Shown: one piece after another, positions 1-11,120 of the stretch | Layout of the letters: the number at the start of each line of letters is the position of its first letter | Numbering within the stretch: position 1 is the first letter of the stretch | Origin: Anthopleura xanthogrammica | Taxonomy: Eukaryota; Cnidaria; Anthozoa; Actiniaria; Actiniidae | Direction: 5' to 3' | DNA: 64,000 nucleotides | Assembly (NCBI GenBank): GCA_964019055.1 | Contig: OZ025214.1 | Span: 12,736,163 to 12,800,162, forward strand | Program-made: the position numbers and the translations under genes | The notes under the pieces: generated by a model | The model's database searches: none | Seen by the model: only the letters and a program-made list of their open reading frames with translations | Told to the model about the DNA's origin: nothing

Positions 1-3000
1 GATCCACCATGTCAACATAGAGAATATCTTGTCCCTTTGAGATTAATTTGAGCGACATGCCTACTCCCATGGGAAGTTTGGACTTTACAAATTCATTTGC
101 ACTGCTTGTCCATCCAGACGAGTGTGTCGGCTTGACATCTGCCAGCGATGTATTCAAGGCACAGAAAGGCAACCCAGAGAAGCGATCTTCAAGTGGGTGA
201 AGATTGGCCACAGGAACGTCATCGGTATTCCCATAATCCACGAAAAAGACAGTCGCAGTCTGGTTGGCGTTGATCTTTTCGACAAGGGCTCGATACCAAT
301 CATTTGGTGAACCAAAAGGGGCCACACAGAGTTGATTTTCTTTTGGCTGGAAGGGGGACTTTGGCAGTGTGTTATAATAGCTATTCATATCAGCAGACAA
401 TGTTGTGAGCTTGGTGGCCATCTCAACGTCACTGTGTATGTAGAAACACTGAGGACTTTGAAACTCTGTTATCACAGCATTAAAGGTTTGCCCTACTGGA
501 GGAAGAGTTACGGCAGCTAAAGCTTTCTCGAAGTTTAAGCTTTTGACGTTTCTTTCTTTCGCTGCTTCTTTCATCTTGGGTGAGTTTGGGTATCTTTGTT
601 TTGGTCCTTGATTCGGTATTTGTGGACCTGGTCTTCTTCCTTGGTTTTGAGAAATAATCATCTGACCCACGGTCTGGCTGCTCTCTGGGATCAAGAAATC
701 GATGAACAGTATTTCTTTTCGTTTTGAAAATAATTTTATAGTAACCGGGACTAGGAATTTAACTTTTGAAACAAACAGCTCATATGCTTCATTTGTCCAA
801 CTCACACTTCGTGGAAGAGACATCTTACATTGCAATGCAAAGTACTGAAGCCTCGTGAACTGAGGCTGAAGGAACTGTAGTTGAGAGATGGGCAAAGTCT
901 CTGTTTTTCCAAAGTCCACATCATAAACAGTTGCAGTTTCATCAGAGTTAACTTCCAGAATGTATGCACGCCTCCAGTGGGTGGGAAACTTGGCAGCACA
1001 CAACAAGTTTTGCTTCGCCTCAAATTTGGTTGGAATTGCTTTACTGTAATAACTGTTCATTGCGTTTGTCAACTCCATCAACTGCACAGCTAAAGCTTCA
1101 TCTGCGACATGAATATACATTTCCCCCGTGGTCTTTATTTCAGTTACTATGCCTTCGAATGTCTCCTTTTCATTTGGCAACTTTGCAGCAGCAATGGCAC
1201 AGCCCTTGACTGAGAGTAAACACGCTGACATTCCTGATTTGTACGGAACAAATTTTTCTTCATTTCTGAAAATAAAGCACACACAAAAAAAGATTTGATA
1301 AATTCTTAAATGAATAGATTTTTGTTGTTGTTGAACCCGGAGAAAAACCCTCCAAGCACAGGAGAGAACTAACAAGCAGCTCTACTCACATGACACCAAG
1401 CCCAGGGGGGTTCAATCCCGGGTCGCATTGCTCACCACTATGCCACCCGTGATCATTCATTTGTTTGTTTGTCTGTTGATGTCAAAAACTTGTGGAAATG
1501 ATCATGGTATGGCGCAGAACACTGAAAACGAGGCTATAGATAAACAAATGAGTCTGAAATTAAGTGTCACAGCGGTATTTACAGAATGAGAAAAGTTAGG
1601 AGTATTAATGGTTCAAATGAATGACACATACCTATCTTTTGACATTCCAGTGCTTGGAGACCTGATCTCTTTCTTGTTCTTGTACTCTGCCAGTCCTCTA
1701 GCAACAAGCAGCTTCACTAGGCTTTCCGTACCCTTACCACTTGTCACAAAAACATCAAGAAACAGGATCGTTTGACCTTTATAAAAAAGCCGTGCATTCA
1801 AAGTAGAGGAAATTGGAATCTTTAACTTCATGAATTCAGTCACTTCCTTCGGCCATTCGTCACCTTCAACCGGCACGATATTCGCCAAAGAACATCTTAG
1901 AGCACAGTAGGGTAGAGTTTGGAACGTTGACGCCAAACGTCTGATTACAGATGTGCTAACAATTTCACTGTTCCCAAAGTCGACACAGTAAATCTTAGCG
2001 GCACTGTCTTGATCAACACTTTCTATATAGGCCCGGAACCAAGAACCTTTAAAGAAAACAGCGCACACTTCTGACTCCTGTGGCTGCCAGTCTGGTTGAG
2101 GAGTGGAATCAGCATAGTACTTATTCATCTCTGCACATAGTTCTGATAAGCTCTGATTTGTTTCTTTGTCTACAAGTTGTACAGAGAATAATGAGGGGGA
2201 TTGTATATCAGTTGCCATGATTTGGAGTGTAGTGTTTGATGTAGAGTTTGGTGGCGGGAGTTTGGCTGATGCGATTGCAGTTTTCATAGGTAATGGGAAA
2301 CCCTTTGTTACCATGGGTTTGCCTGTTTCTTTGGCATCTTGAATTCTTTGAACTTTCTTGATGAAAGCACCTGCAAGACCTGGTTCAAAAGAGAATGGAA
2401 TAAGGTTAAAAAATAAGTGAATGAATGAATGAATGAATGGAGGAATGAATGGACGAATGAATGGACGAATGAATGAATGAGTGAGTGAGTGAGTGAGTGA
2501 GTGAGTGAGTGAGTGAGTGAGTGAGTGAGTGAGTGAGTGAGTGAGTGAGTGAGTGATTGAGTGAGTGAGTGAGTGAGTGAGTGAGTGAGTGAGTGAGTGA
2601 TTGATTGATTGAGTGAGTGATTGATTGAGTGAGTGAATGGACGAATGAATGGACAAATGAATGGACGAATGAATGGACGAATGAATGGACGAATGAGTGA
2701 ATGGACGAATGAGTGAATGGACGAATGAATGAATGAATGAATGAATGAATGAATGAATGAATGAATGAATGAATGAATGAATGAATGAATGAATGAATGA
2801 ATGAATGAATGAATGAATGAATGAATGAATGAATGAATGAATGAATGAATGAATGAATGAATGAATGAATGAATGAATGAATGAATGAATGAATGAATGA
2901 ATGAATGAATGAATGAATGAATGAATGAATGAATGAATGAATGAATGAATGAATGAATGAATGAATGAATGAATGAATGAATGAATAAACGAACGACTGA

Positions 3001-6000
3001 CTGACTGAATGGATGGAGGAAGGGAGAATAGGAAGGAAGGATGTAGGGAGGAAGTAAGGGATTTTCAAGGATTTTAGGAGGCACAAACCCTGATCCCAAG
3101 ACCTGACTTACCAGCATTGATTAGCTCCGTAGCAACAGAAGGTCTCCCTGCCTCATCCAGCATGTCAACAATATCCGTCTGATTATGCCTGCTGATCTCT
3201 TTAAAAGTAAAGCTTCTGTACAACACCAAGGAAGTAAACCTGTCAGTTGCCTCTTTTCCCCAGATTAAAGATCCCGCAGGTTTACGAACACCTCCTAAGG
3301 AACATATACGGCATTGAGGTTCTAGACCCTTGAACTGATCCGGCATGGTACGCATGTTTTGTGAGGCAAGAACTTTTCCTCCTCCAAGGTCAATAAGAAT
3401 GACCTTGTAACCTTCTTGTTGAAAGTTAGCCACGACTTTTGCTCGGTGCCAAGTTTGGTCTTCGCTAAGCTTTACAGCACACAATTCATTGTAAGAGTAC
3501 ACCTTCTGAACTTCAAAAGGAGCAGAGCTACAATATATATTCAGGTCGTTTGTTAAACTTTCGAGCTGTGCTGCATATTGAGAATTTGAGAGCTTGACGG
3601 TAAATTCCCATGGAGACTTGACTAAAGTGACTACACCCTTGAAAGGCAATCCATGAACAACTCCAGTATTTTGCTGCATCAGCGACTCTGGGCTTTTAAA
3701 CTGAACATCTACTTCAGAACTAGACTTGGATGAACTATGTGAAGACGCACTCCTAGTTGAGGAAGGGTTAGGAGATTCTTGACCATATATTGGGATGTTA
3801 GGATTGCTGTCCCCTGTTTTATGATCTGGATTACCATTGTTAGGGTTTGAGGGACTCCCGTAGTAAGTCTCTGGAGAAGTCTGCATTTCACTACTGAAAC
3901 TTCGAGTTTCTTGAGCCGGGGTTTCTATACTTGTAACTGAACCAACAATGGAATTGGTTAAAGGACTTTTGATTGGCAAGAAGGCGCTGCCTGCACCAAA
4001 CATCGGAGAGACTCTGTTTCCTGGAGCGTTTGTTAAATTATCATGAATTACTGGGCTGGCATTTTCGTTTCTCTCAATCTCAGGTACTCGAGTTCCTGCA
4101 ATGGTAGATGCTTGAGTCATAATTGATGGACTTGGGCTTGTATCTCTAGAAGATGACAAGGTGCTTTCAGCTCTCTCCAGTGATGACGGCTGGGAGGGAC
4201 CTCTGGTAGATAGAGATTCATGTGGATTGCTGCTGTTTGGTAACGAGAATCGTTCTGCATTCTCTGCATTTGTTTGGCTATTTTGTGGATATATTGGCAC
4301 TGGTTTAGCTAAGGTTGGTCTTTCTTGCTGTTTTTCTTTTAAAATATTGTTAATCTTCGTGTTGTCTTTACTATCAAACACATCAACATAAAGAATGGAA
4401 TCTTTGACCTCTTTAACTTCAACTCTACACTTCACATCTAGAACTTTCGATCTGAAAGTCTCAGTTACCTCAGGGGGCCATTCCCTGGACATTGCAGGGC
4501 ATTCTGGTAAGTGTAGAGCGCATTTTATACCCTGTTTAGGAACTTGTACCAAATCTTCTCTGATTCTTCGTATTTTAGAAGGATCAACATCTTCACTGCT
4601 ACCAAAGTCGATGTGAGTAACTCTTATCATTCCATTGTTACCGATATAGTCGACTTTACTTCGGTACCAGTTATTGTCCACTGAAAACTGTGCTATACAC
4701 AGCTCATTAGGTGAGGGTATATAAGTCTTGTATATTGAATTCTCGTATTCAGCTCTGATAGTTTCATACAAATAATTCTGGCTTGCCAAGGCGGATTCTT
4801 CGTAAAGCTGCACCCAGAACAGCGTAGGAGATGATACTAAAGTTGTTACTATTTCATAGGAACCACCGATAGACATATTTTGCTGTGGGACTTCGTCAGT
4901 GTAGTAGCGTTTGTAAGGGCGATTCTTCTGTTCTTCGGTCGTTTTTTCATTACTTGGTTTCACTACCGTTTGGTCTTCATTCTGGGGACAAGTGACTGAA
5001 GATGTAGCTCCAACAGACATTGAAACCTGATCTTTAACAGGAGTGCTCCTTGAACTGCCATCTTGGGGTTTCGCTTCAGGTTCAGAAACTGAAGAACTTA
5101 TTTCTGTGATAAGCGGTTTTGGTGAGGCTCTCTTTAAAGGCTGCAAGTAACCGTAATGGGATTCCTGTGGCGAAGACAATGAGCTGCCACTATTTTCGCT
5201 CTTGTTGGAGGTAGAGTTTTGGGGACTTGGTGAATCTTCTGGAGACTGGGGTACCATCCTTATACCCATCATGTTTGCAAAATTCGAAATTTCGCTGAAT
5301 TCAAAATCATCCTCGTTGAGTGAATATGGATCTTGACTTGGAGTAGAATCTTGCTTCGAAGAAGAATGTTGCTCACTCTCATTGTGGCCATTAGTCTGAG
5401 AGCTCACTGAAGCAGCAGCCGACACCTTGTCTACTGATGCATCTAAGGAATTTTTCTTTGATTTCTCTTCGTCAGCCTTCCAGTGGCAAAACATCTTGTG
5501 TTCTGGCCAATGAGATCGTTGACACTCTTTGCTACAGTATGGTATCTTACAGTTGCCACAGCGGCGCCGTCCCTCTTTTCCACACTTGCTACATGGCAAA
5601 GGCTCCAATACAGCAGCTGTGAACATTTAAAAAAACATTAAGTTAAGAACTAATTAGATAAGGAACGGCACGATATTGAAAAATAAATAAAGTGAGGCGT
5701 GGAAATTTGGCGTGGAGTTCAGATATTTACAATCTCTTTAATCATAAATATTATAGTTATACAGTGGTTTCGAGTGGCATACCGTGGAATATCCCATGAG
5801 TCAGTTGTAGTTTCTAGTATACACCCGAGCCTTTAGGCGAGTGTGTATACAAAGAAAATACAAGTGACGAGTGGGATATCCAGGGTATTGTATAACCAGT
5901 TTATTGCACACTATAGAAAATACAAATGCGTAGAATCAAAGTACAGGGCATGCTTGGAAGGAAGAGTGAAATACCGAAGAATATACAATGGTTTTCCTCC

Positions 6001-9000
6001 TTTCTGATTGGCTGTATTTTCTATGGTATGAGATAAATCATTTTATAACATGGAGGGGGAGGGGTGGTAACTAGCTGCTTTTACTAGGGAATAAAAGTTA
6101 CCTCTTTTGAGATACAGACCCTTGCAGCACATGGGAATGCAGCTCAATTTGGAGGACAAAACAATAGGTTCCAATTCTCAGGAGATTGAAATTATTTTAT
6201 TCTTTCCTCCAAATTGAGCTGTTTTGACATCAAGTGAAAGGGGCGTATCCTGTCGCCTTGAATTTCTTTTTTGGGGAAGGGGTAAGTAGAAGGGGGTATG
6301 CATGCTCATTTAAGCACAAATCACCATATTTGGTTGCGACCACCTAGATAATACCAAAGTCCTATTGCTTAATCTACCAATCACAATACCTATTGGTTTC
6401 TTGGAGGCTGGTTTGGTAATATCAACCCCATTACAAACACTTGCTTCAGTATTCACAGGTCTCTCTTGATCTGCACTGGCTGAGTCATGACCTTGTCCTG
6501 GTTGACCTTGTGGCACAGTGGAGTCACCATTCACACATGTACCGAGAGGTGTTGCTGGTGGACCCCAATCAGGACTAGGAAAAAGTGATATACATGTTAA
6601 AAAATTTGCATCAATCAAAATTCCAACAATCCAAGTTAACATTATTTTTCTGATGCATCAAATCCAAATATTGTCGACCAAATCATCAAAGCCATGACCA
6701 AATAACCAAATTGTGTAATAATGAATACAATTCAAAAAATTGCAAAATCTGAAGAAAGAAAATTATTTTCATGGTCGAATAAACCAACAAGTGTAAAAAA
6801 AAAACACTCAATAGATCTCTTTAGCTTGGGTAGTTCTTCGTCCCATTTTAGACCACATGAAGTATCATTTCTCGAGAGTATCATTTCTTTGTTGTGAGGT
6901 TGTGCATGAGAATATACATGAATATGGATACAACTCAAACAAATACATTTTTTTCCTAAGAGAATGACATGGGAAAACAAAGCATCTAAGCTAAAAAAAG
7001 TCTATTCTTCACTCACTCTTTGTCTTCTATCTTCTCATCCAAGCCATTTGTGAAGTTAAATTCATCCTCCATCAATGGAAACGTTTCTTTGAACTTTGGT
7101 TTTTCTTTTGAAAGAGACACTCTGAGTTTCATGTTCTCACCAAGAAGAAAGCCATCGAACTTACGAATGGCATGTTCTGCTTCTCTGTACAGCTTGTATC
7201 CCACAAACCTTTATAAAAATAGGTATAGAAAGAAATTTTCATGATTTAGCAATGAAGAGTTGTAAATAAAATATTTTAGTTTACTCACCCAAACTTATTT
7301 ACTCTTGTGGGATCTCTTTGAGGAATAACTCTGCAGTAAACGACTTTCCCAACTTGACTGAACAAACCTTTAATACCTTCCTAAAATACATGAAAAAGAT
7401 AAAGCTCATGTTGTAGATGCTTAACTCCTGTTTCTTGTTATTCCCTTGAGTATTATTGCTTAGGAAATTATGTTCAGTTAGGCATGAGAAAATATAAAGT
7501 TTAAGTAGGGTTCAATCTTAAGAGCAGTTTTCTATGATTGTGAAAAGCTTGGAGGTTAACAACATTGTCAACAACATGATGAAGTAAGTAGTGAATAGGA
7601 CTATCTATCCCTACCTCCTTGGATGGAATATTAATAAAGTCTACTACCTCCCATGCTATCCCCAGAATACTCATTCACAGGAAAAAATATACCCCAACTT
7701 TTTCCAATACTATGAGTAAAATTCTGAATTCTTACTTACAGTATTACCCAAAACAAAACAAAGCATGGATTCCTACACTAACCTGTGTCATATCATTTGG
7801 AATACCATTGATAAACAGTCGTACATCACCATCTTTGCTACGATAACAAGCCATCAAGTCTTCAGAAGGACCAGAACCATCAGGCCTTTGGTTTCAAATG
7901 AGAATTTACAATTCAAAAAATGTTTCCTAAGCTCAATAAATAGCTCTTATTAACTGAGTTTGAGGTCCATACCATAAGTTATGGACCGAGTTTTTTCTAC
8001 TGCCTTATGGCCCAAGCGTGTAGGGGGGGCCATAAAAAAGGGACAATAAAAAACTGGAAAAACGAGGATCCATACAGACCGAGCAAACAAGGTTAATAAC
8101 ATACAGTGGAACCCAGTTAATATGGCAACCAAAGGGACAGGCCAAAGTGGCTGTATAAGCTAGGTGTCCGTATTAAGTGGGCTTTCAAAATATACAGTAT
8201 ACACATCACAACCGCTTGTTTTATTGCCATTAAATCTGATACAACAGACCGACGCTCTTACCAACTGAGATACAGTAACTGTTAATATTATTTACATACT
8301 TAGGCATCCAGTGTCTCAGTTCTTGAGTGGTTGGCTCTCGATAGGCATTGAATGCCAAGTTGGAATAATCTTCTTCCATTGGATTCCATGATTCCAGGTC
8401 ATCAGATACACCTTGTTGGGTATCACAACCACTTTGACCATTCCTTTAAAATATAATTTTTTTATATATATATATGAGATTTGGCATGGCTAACTCACAG
8501 ATCAAACCCTGAAAGAACCTCTGGGCTGATTTACGTCAGGGCATGGCTAACTCACAGATTGAACCCTGAAACAACCTCTGGGCTGATTTAAGTCAGGGCA
8601 TGGCTAACTCACAGATCAAACCCTGAAACAACCTCTGGGCTGATTTAAGTCAGGGCATGGCTAACTCACAGATTGAACCCTGAAACAACCTCTGGGCTGA
8701 TTTAAGTCAGGGCATTGCTAACTCACAGATCAAACCCTGAAACAACCTCTGGGCTGATTTAAGTCAGGGCATGGCTATCTCACAGATTGAACCCTGAAAC
8801 AACCTCCTGGCTGATCTATGTCAGGGCAAGGCTATCTTACAGATTGAACCCTGAAACAACCTCTGGGCTGATTTAAGTCAGGGCATGGCTATCACACAGA
8901 TTGATCCCTGAAGCAACCTCCTGGCTGATCTAAGTCAGGGCAAGGCTATCTTACAGATTGAACCCTGAAACAACCTCTGGGCTGATCTAAGTCTGGGCAC

Positions 9001-9822
9001 GGCTAACTCACAGATTGAACCCTGAAACAACCTCTGGGCTGATCTAAGTCAGGGGAAGGCTAACCTTCAGACCCTTTTCGAATATGGCATCTATGACATC
9101 AAACGAGGAGAATGATAATGTCCTGGATGCCAAAACCCAATGATTTCCACTACAACACAATCATTATCACTCATAACATCCGGGACATTCTCATTCTCTT
9201 CGTTTGACGTCATAGACGCCATATTTGGGGCTAATTAGCATGTTGAATTAGGCAGAAGGAGGAAAACTGGAGAACCCAGAGAAAATCTGTGGAGAAAAAC
9301 CCTCCCAGAGTTCAGGAACCGAACCCAAGGCCCCAGAGGGGAGAAAAAAGTGCAATAACAATACACCACCCTTACAGATACTTAATGTCTAAAGAATCTA
9401 GATGAAAAAGACAATCTGTATTAATAGGAAATTAATCAAGCATACAATGTCAACATAGCTCTAGGTCAGGTCCTCGAGGGTTTTAAACTTAATGTCTGTT
9501 ATGTGTGATAACAATAACTGCTATAATTTGTATTATAAATATTGCTATTTCATGAGACTAATACGGTAAACTTGAAATCAGCATTAAAACTACTTGAAAT
9601 CTACAACCAATCATGAAATGGACAAACAACTTTGACAAACCTGTCACCTACTTATATATAGGCATATATATATTTATACAAATTGATAAAGAAATATAAC
9701 GAAAAATAAGAAGGCACTTACTGAGAAATGTGGTTTTCTGGGTCAGATACCATCGTTGCTCCTTGCAAATATGATGTGTTTGCTGCATTCCCACGTGCGA
9801 TGTTGTCATACGCAGCCTCCAT
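1..9822 (-). CDS. TDRD1: TDRD1-like RRM-MYND-multi-Tudor protein, 3' end beyond window
   Basis: Tudor scaffold of the germline piRNA pathway; such proteins bind symmetrically dimethylated arginines on PIWI tails in perinuclear granules (family knowledge). Nine exons keep phase throughout: 9722-9822 (ATG at 9822), 8300-8443, 7783-7885, 7289-7380, 7017-7208, 6390-6574, 3112-5616, 1632-2379 and 1-1265, giving more than 1,778 residues with no stop before the edge. Domains: an RRM at about residues 103-180 (RNP2-like RLFINGIP, RNP1-like KFGFVGYK); a MYND finger at about 282-318 (CSKCGKEGRRRCGNC, YCSKEC, HWPEHKMFCHW); a Ser/Pro-rich linker; and Tudor domains near 524-640, 930-1060, 1150-1330, 1375-1540 and 1595 to the edge. 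Tudors 3-5 are each preceded by a similar short A/K-x-LP linker. Vertebrate TDRD1 has MYND plus four Tudors and no RRM, so the N-terminal RRM is unusual. The TDRD1 assignment rests on MYND plus Tudor order. Confidence 0.86.
1325..1460 (-). mobile_element. tRNA-derived SINE fragment in a TDRD1 intron
   Basis: On the minus strand the sequence TGGCATAGTGG fits the RNA polymerase III A box. It is followed by a head resembling a tRNA and by a tail about cAGGAGAGAAC and GGAGAAAAAC. The same tail recurs at 30345-30440, 42890-43040 and 49410-49560, which marks a dispersed family. Confidence 0.55.
2417..3010. repeat. Tetranucleotide arrays (GAAT)n and (GAGT)n in a TDRD1 intron
   Basis: About 600 bp of GAAT/GAGT/GATT tetranucleotides fill most of the intron between the exons at 3112-5616 and 1632-2379. 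The array is patterned: GAGT-rich at 2476-2634, mixed GAAT/GGAC at 2635-2720, then almost pure GAAT to about 2990. It stays open in several minus-strand frames as Ser-Leu-Thr-His or His-Ser-Phe-Ile repeats. A donor at 3111 and an acceptor at 2380 with matching phase place it inside an intron. Confidence 0.95.
5756..6050. mobile_element. Palindromic MITE-like element, family 2, intronic copy
   Basis: It begins TTATACAGTGGTTTCGAGTG and has a central hairpin built on a GTATACACxCGAGCC / GGCGAGTGTGTATAC inverted repeat. A second section is bounded by ATAGAAAATACAAATG and TGTATTTTCTATGG. The same element occurs at 39.9, 46.3 and 53.0 kb. No coding capacity is visible, so this is a non-autonomous DNA-transposon-like relic. 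Confidence 0.6.
6115..6246. mobile_element. Hairpin MITE, family 1, copy a
   Basis: This is a palindrome of about 130 bp whose arms read GCAGCTCAATTTGGAGGAC and, inverted, TCCTCCAAATTGAGCTG, with outer ends like AGACCCTTGCAGCAC and CAAGTGAAAGGGG. It lies in the TDRD1 intron between the MYND exon and exon 6. Other copies are at 23.8, 31.2, 43.9 and 50.4 kb. Confidence 0.7.
7940..8285. mobile_element. Dispersed repeat with tRNA-like segment
   Basis: On the minus strand, 8228-8285 reads like a tRNA D-arm and anticodon arm (TCTCAGTTGGTAAGAGCG), a good polymerase III A box. It runs on into sequence containing GTGTCCGTATTAAGTGGG and TATTAACTGGGTTCCACTGT, which look like a repeat body. No functional tRNA can be folded from it: the 3' half and T-arm are missing. 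It is intronic in TDRD1. Confidence 0.45.
8480..9068. repeat. 57-bp tandem array, ten copies, with higher-order structure
   Basis: Ten copies of a 57-bp unit (core CCTGAAACAACCTCTGGGCT and GGCATGGCTAACTCACAG) lie in the TDRD1 intron between exons 1 and 2. Copies 1-5 alternate between an ATCAAA and an ATTGAA variant. Copies 6-9 form a second dimer type carrying TCCTGGCTGATCT and GGCAAGGCTATCTTACAG. Diverged copies occur in the opposite orientation at 10.5 and 37.5 kb. Confidence 0.9.
9078..9226. mobile_element. Palindromic MITE-like element, family 3
   Basis: The left arm (AATATGGCATCTATGACATC, AAACGAGGAGAATGATAATG) and the right arm (inverted ATTCTCTTCGTTTGACGTC, ATAGACGCCATATTTG) are near-perfect reverse complements around a short loop. 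The element is about 150 bp, intronic and non-coding. Confidence 0.7.
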
Positions 9823-11120
9823 CTTGATTCAAGGCCTCTAAGTCTTGCAATAAAAATCCTTAAACGTTCTTCATGTGCTTCTCTTCCATAAAGTAAACCA
9901 GTGTGCTTTCTTTCAAGGATATTTTATCCAAATTCGAGAAAAAAATACTATGATTATAACGAGGTCGAAGCTCCGGGATTGAAAAGCGAAGCACAGCAAT
10001 CGAAGATACGAGAAAAACAGAAAACCCGAAATACTAGAAGCAAAAGGAATGGATTTCTAAAACAGTGTTGGTTCAAGATCTTCTTCCAACTTTACGTAAT
10101 TTCCAGCCAAATTCCCTGATCAACACTCGACTCCGTCGCGTCATTCGATGGCCATGTGGACGATGTAACTTCGCGCTCAAGTAACATCAAGTAGACACAG
10201 GAAGCCCACAGCAGGAAAAGTAACCTAGGCAACAGGCATTACTCATCGGGTAGGGGGGAGGGGTTGGAGTGCTATGTGAGATTTGAAATGGGAGGGGGCA
10301 GGCAATTTCTTCAGTAAAAATCAGGGGGGAGGGGGCCATCACAAATATTTATGACATGTAGTGTCTACTAAGTCTGTTGTTTAGGAGGGTGAAGGCACTG
10401 AAAAATATGACGTTTGTCTAAAAATATTGTATAAAAATGTAAGATCCCCATAGTCCTCACCACATAAATTATGAACGTCCGGTAACTGTGACCTGACTTA
10501 GATGAGCTCCCAAGCACCCAGAGGTTGTTTCAGGGTTTGATCAGTGAGTTAGCCATGCCCTGAATTAGATCAGCCCAGAGGTTGTTTTAGGGTTCAATCT
10601 GTAAGTTAGCCATGCCCTGACTTAGATCAGCCCAGACAGGGCATAGCCAGGACATTTTGGCAAGTACACACAGGTCCACATGACCTCAAACACTCCTACC
10701 CAAAATGTAAAGTTTTTTCTTTCCATAAAAGGCAAATCTGAAAAATTTATGAATTTCTAAAGTATGCATATTTTGTGTAAAGGAAGCCAGAGGTTGTTTC
10801 GGGGTTTTAATTTAATTTATTATTATATTTTTTTATCATATTTATATAGCGCCTTAATTTCACTAAATGTCCAAAGCGCTGAAATAACTTTCATCTGTGA
10901 GTTAGCCATGTTCTGACTTGGCTAGGGTTTCTCAGTGAACCCCCTGCCTATATATTGTCCTGCGGTAGCTTTGCTCTGAAATACTGTAGGTGGTCTAACA
11001 CATAATATTATATCATACTTTGTAGTATATACCGGTAACATTCTTTATTACAAATAACCATTGAAATTAAAAAAGCAATAAATGATATTTGAATACAATG
11101 CTTGTGCATCATCTGGCTAA
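9823..11120. other. Intergenic region between TDRD1-like start and ZCCHC4 end
   Basis: No gene is seen. The segment holds G-rich stretches near 10245-10330 and about 140 bp (10500-10640) of the 57-bp repeat in the opposite orientation. A dispersed-repeat signature (ATATAGCGCC ... AAAGCGCT) lies at about 10840-10880. TTTATT at 11042-11047 is AATAAA on the minus strand, about 75 bases past the ZCCHC4 stop, and is a plausible polyadenylation signal for that gene. The TDRD1 promoter must lie just above 9822, but no TATA box is evident. Confidence 0.6.

Noticed and set aside
1613..3117. Long minus-strand frames of repeated His-Ser-Phe-Ile or Ser-Leu-Thr-His residues
   Set aside because: They read through a tetranucleotide microsatellite; donor and acceptor sites with matching phase on both sides show the array is intronic in the TDRD1-like gene.
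4161..4616. Plus-strand frames opposite the large TDRD1 exon
   Set aside because: Antisense shadows of a long coding exon with no independent features.
8228..8285. Candidate tRNA gene on the minus strand
   Set aside because: Only the D-arm and part of the anticodon arm are tRNA-like; the T-arm and acceptor stem are absent, so it is a SINE-like remnant.
8480..9068. Possible CRISPR-like array
   Set aside because: Units are contiguous 57-bp repeats without unique spacers, in an animal intron.
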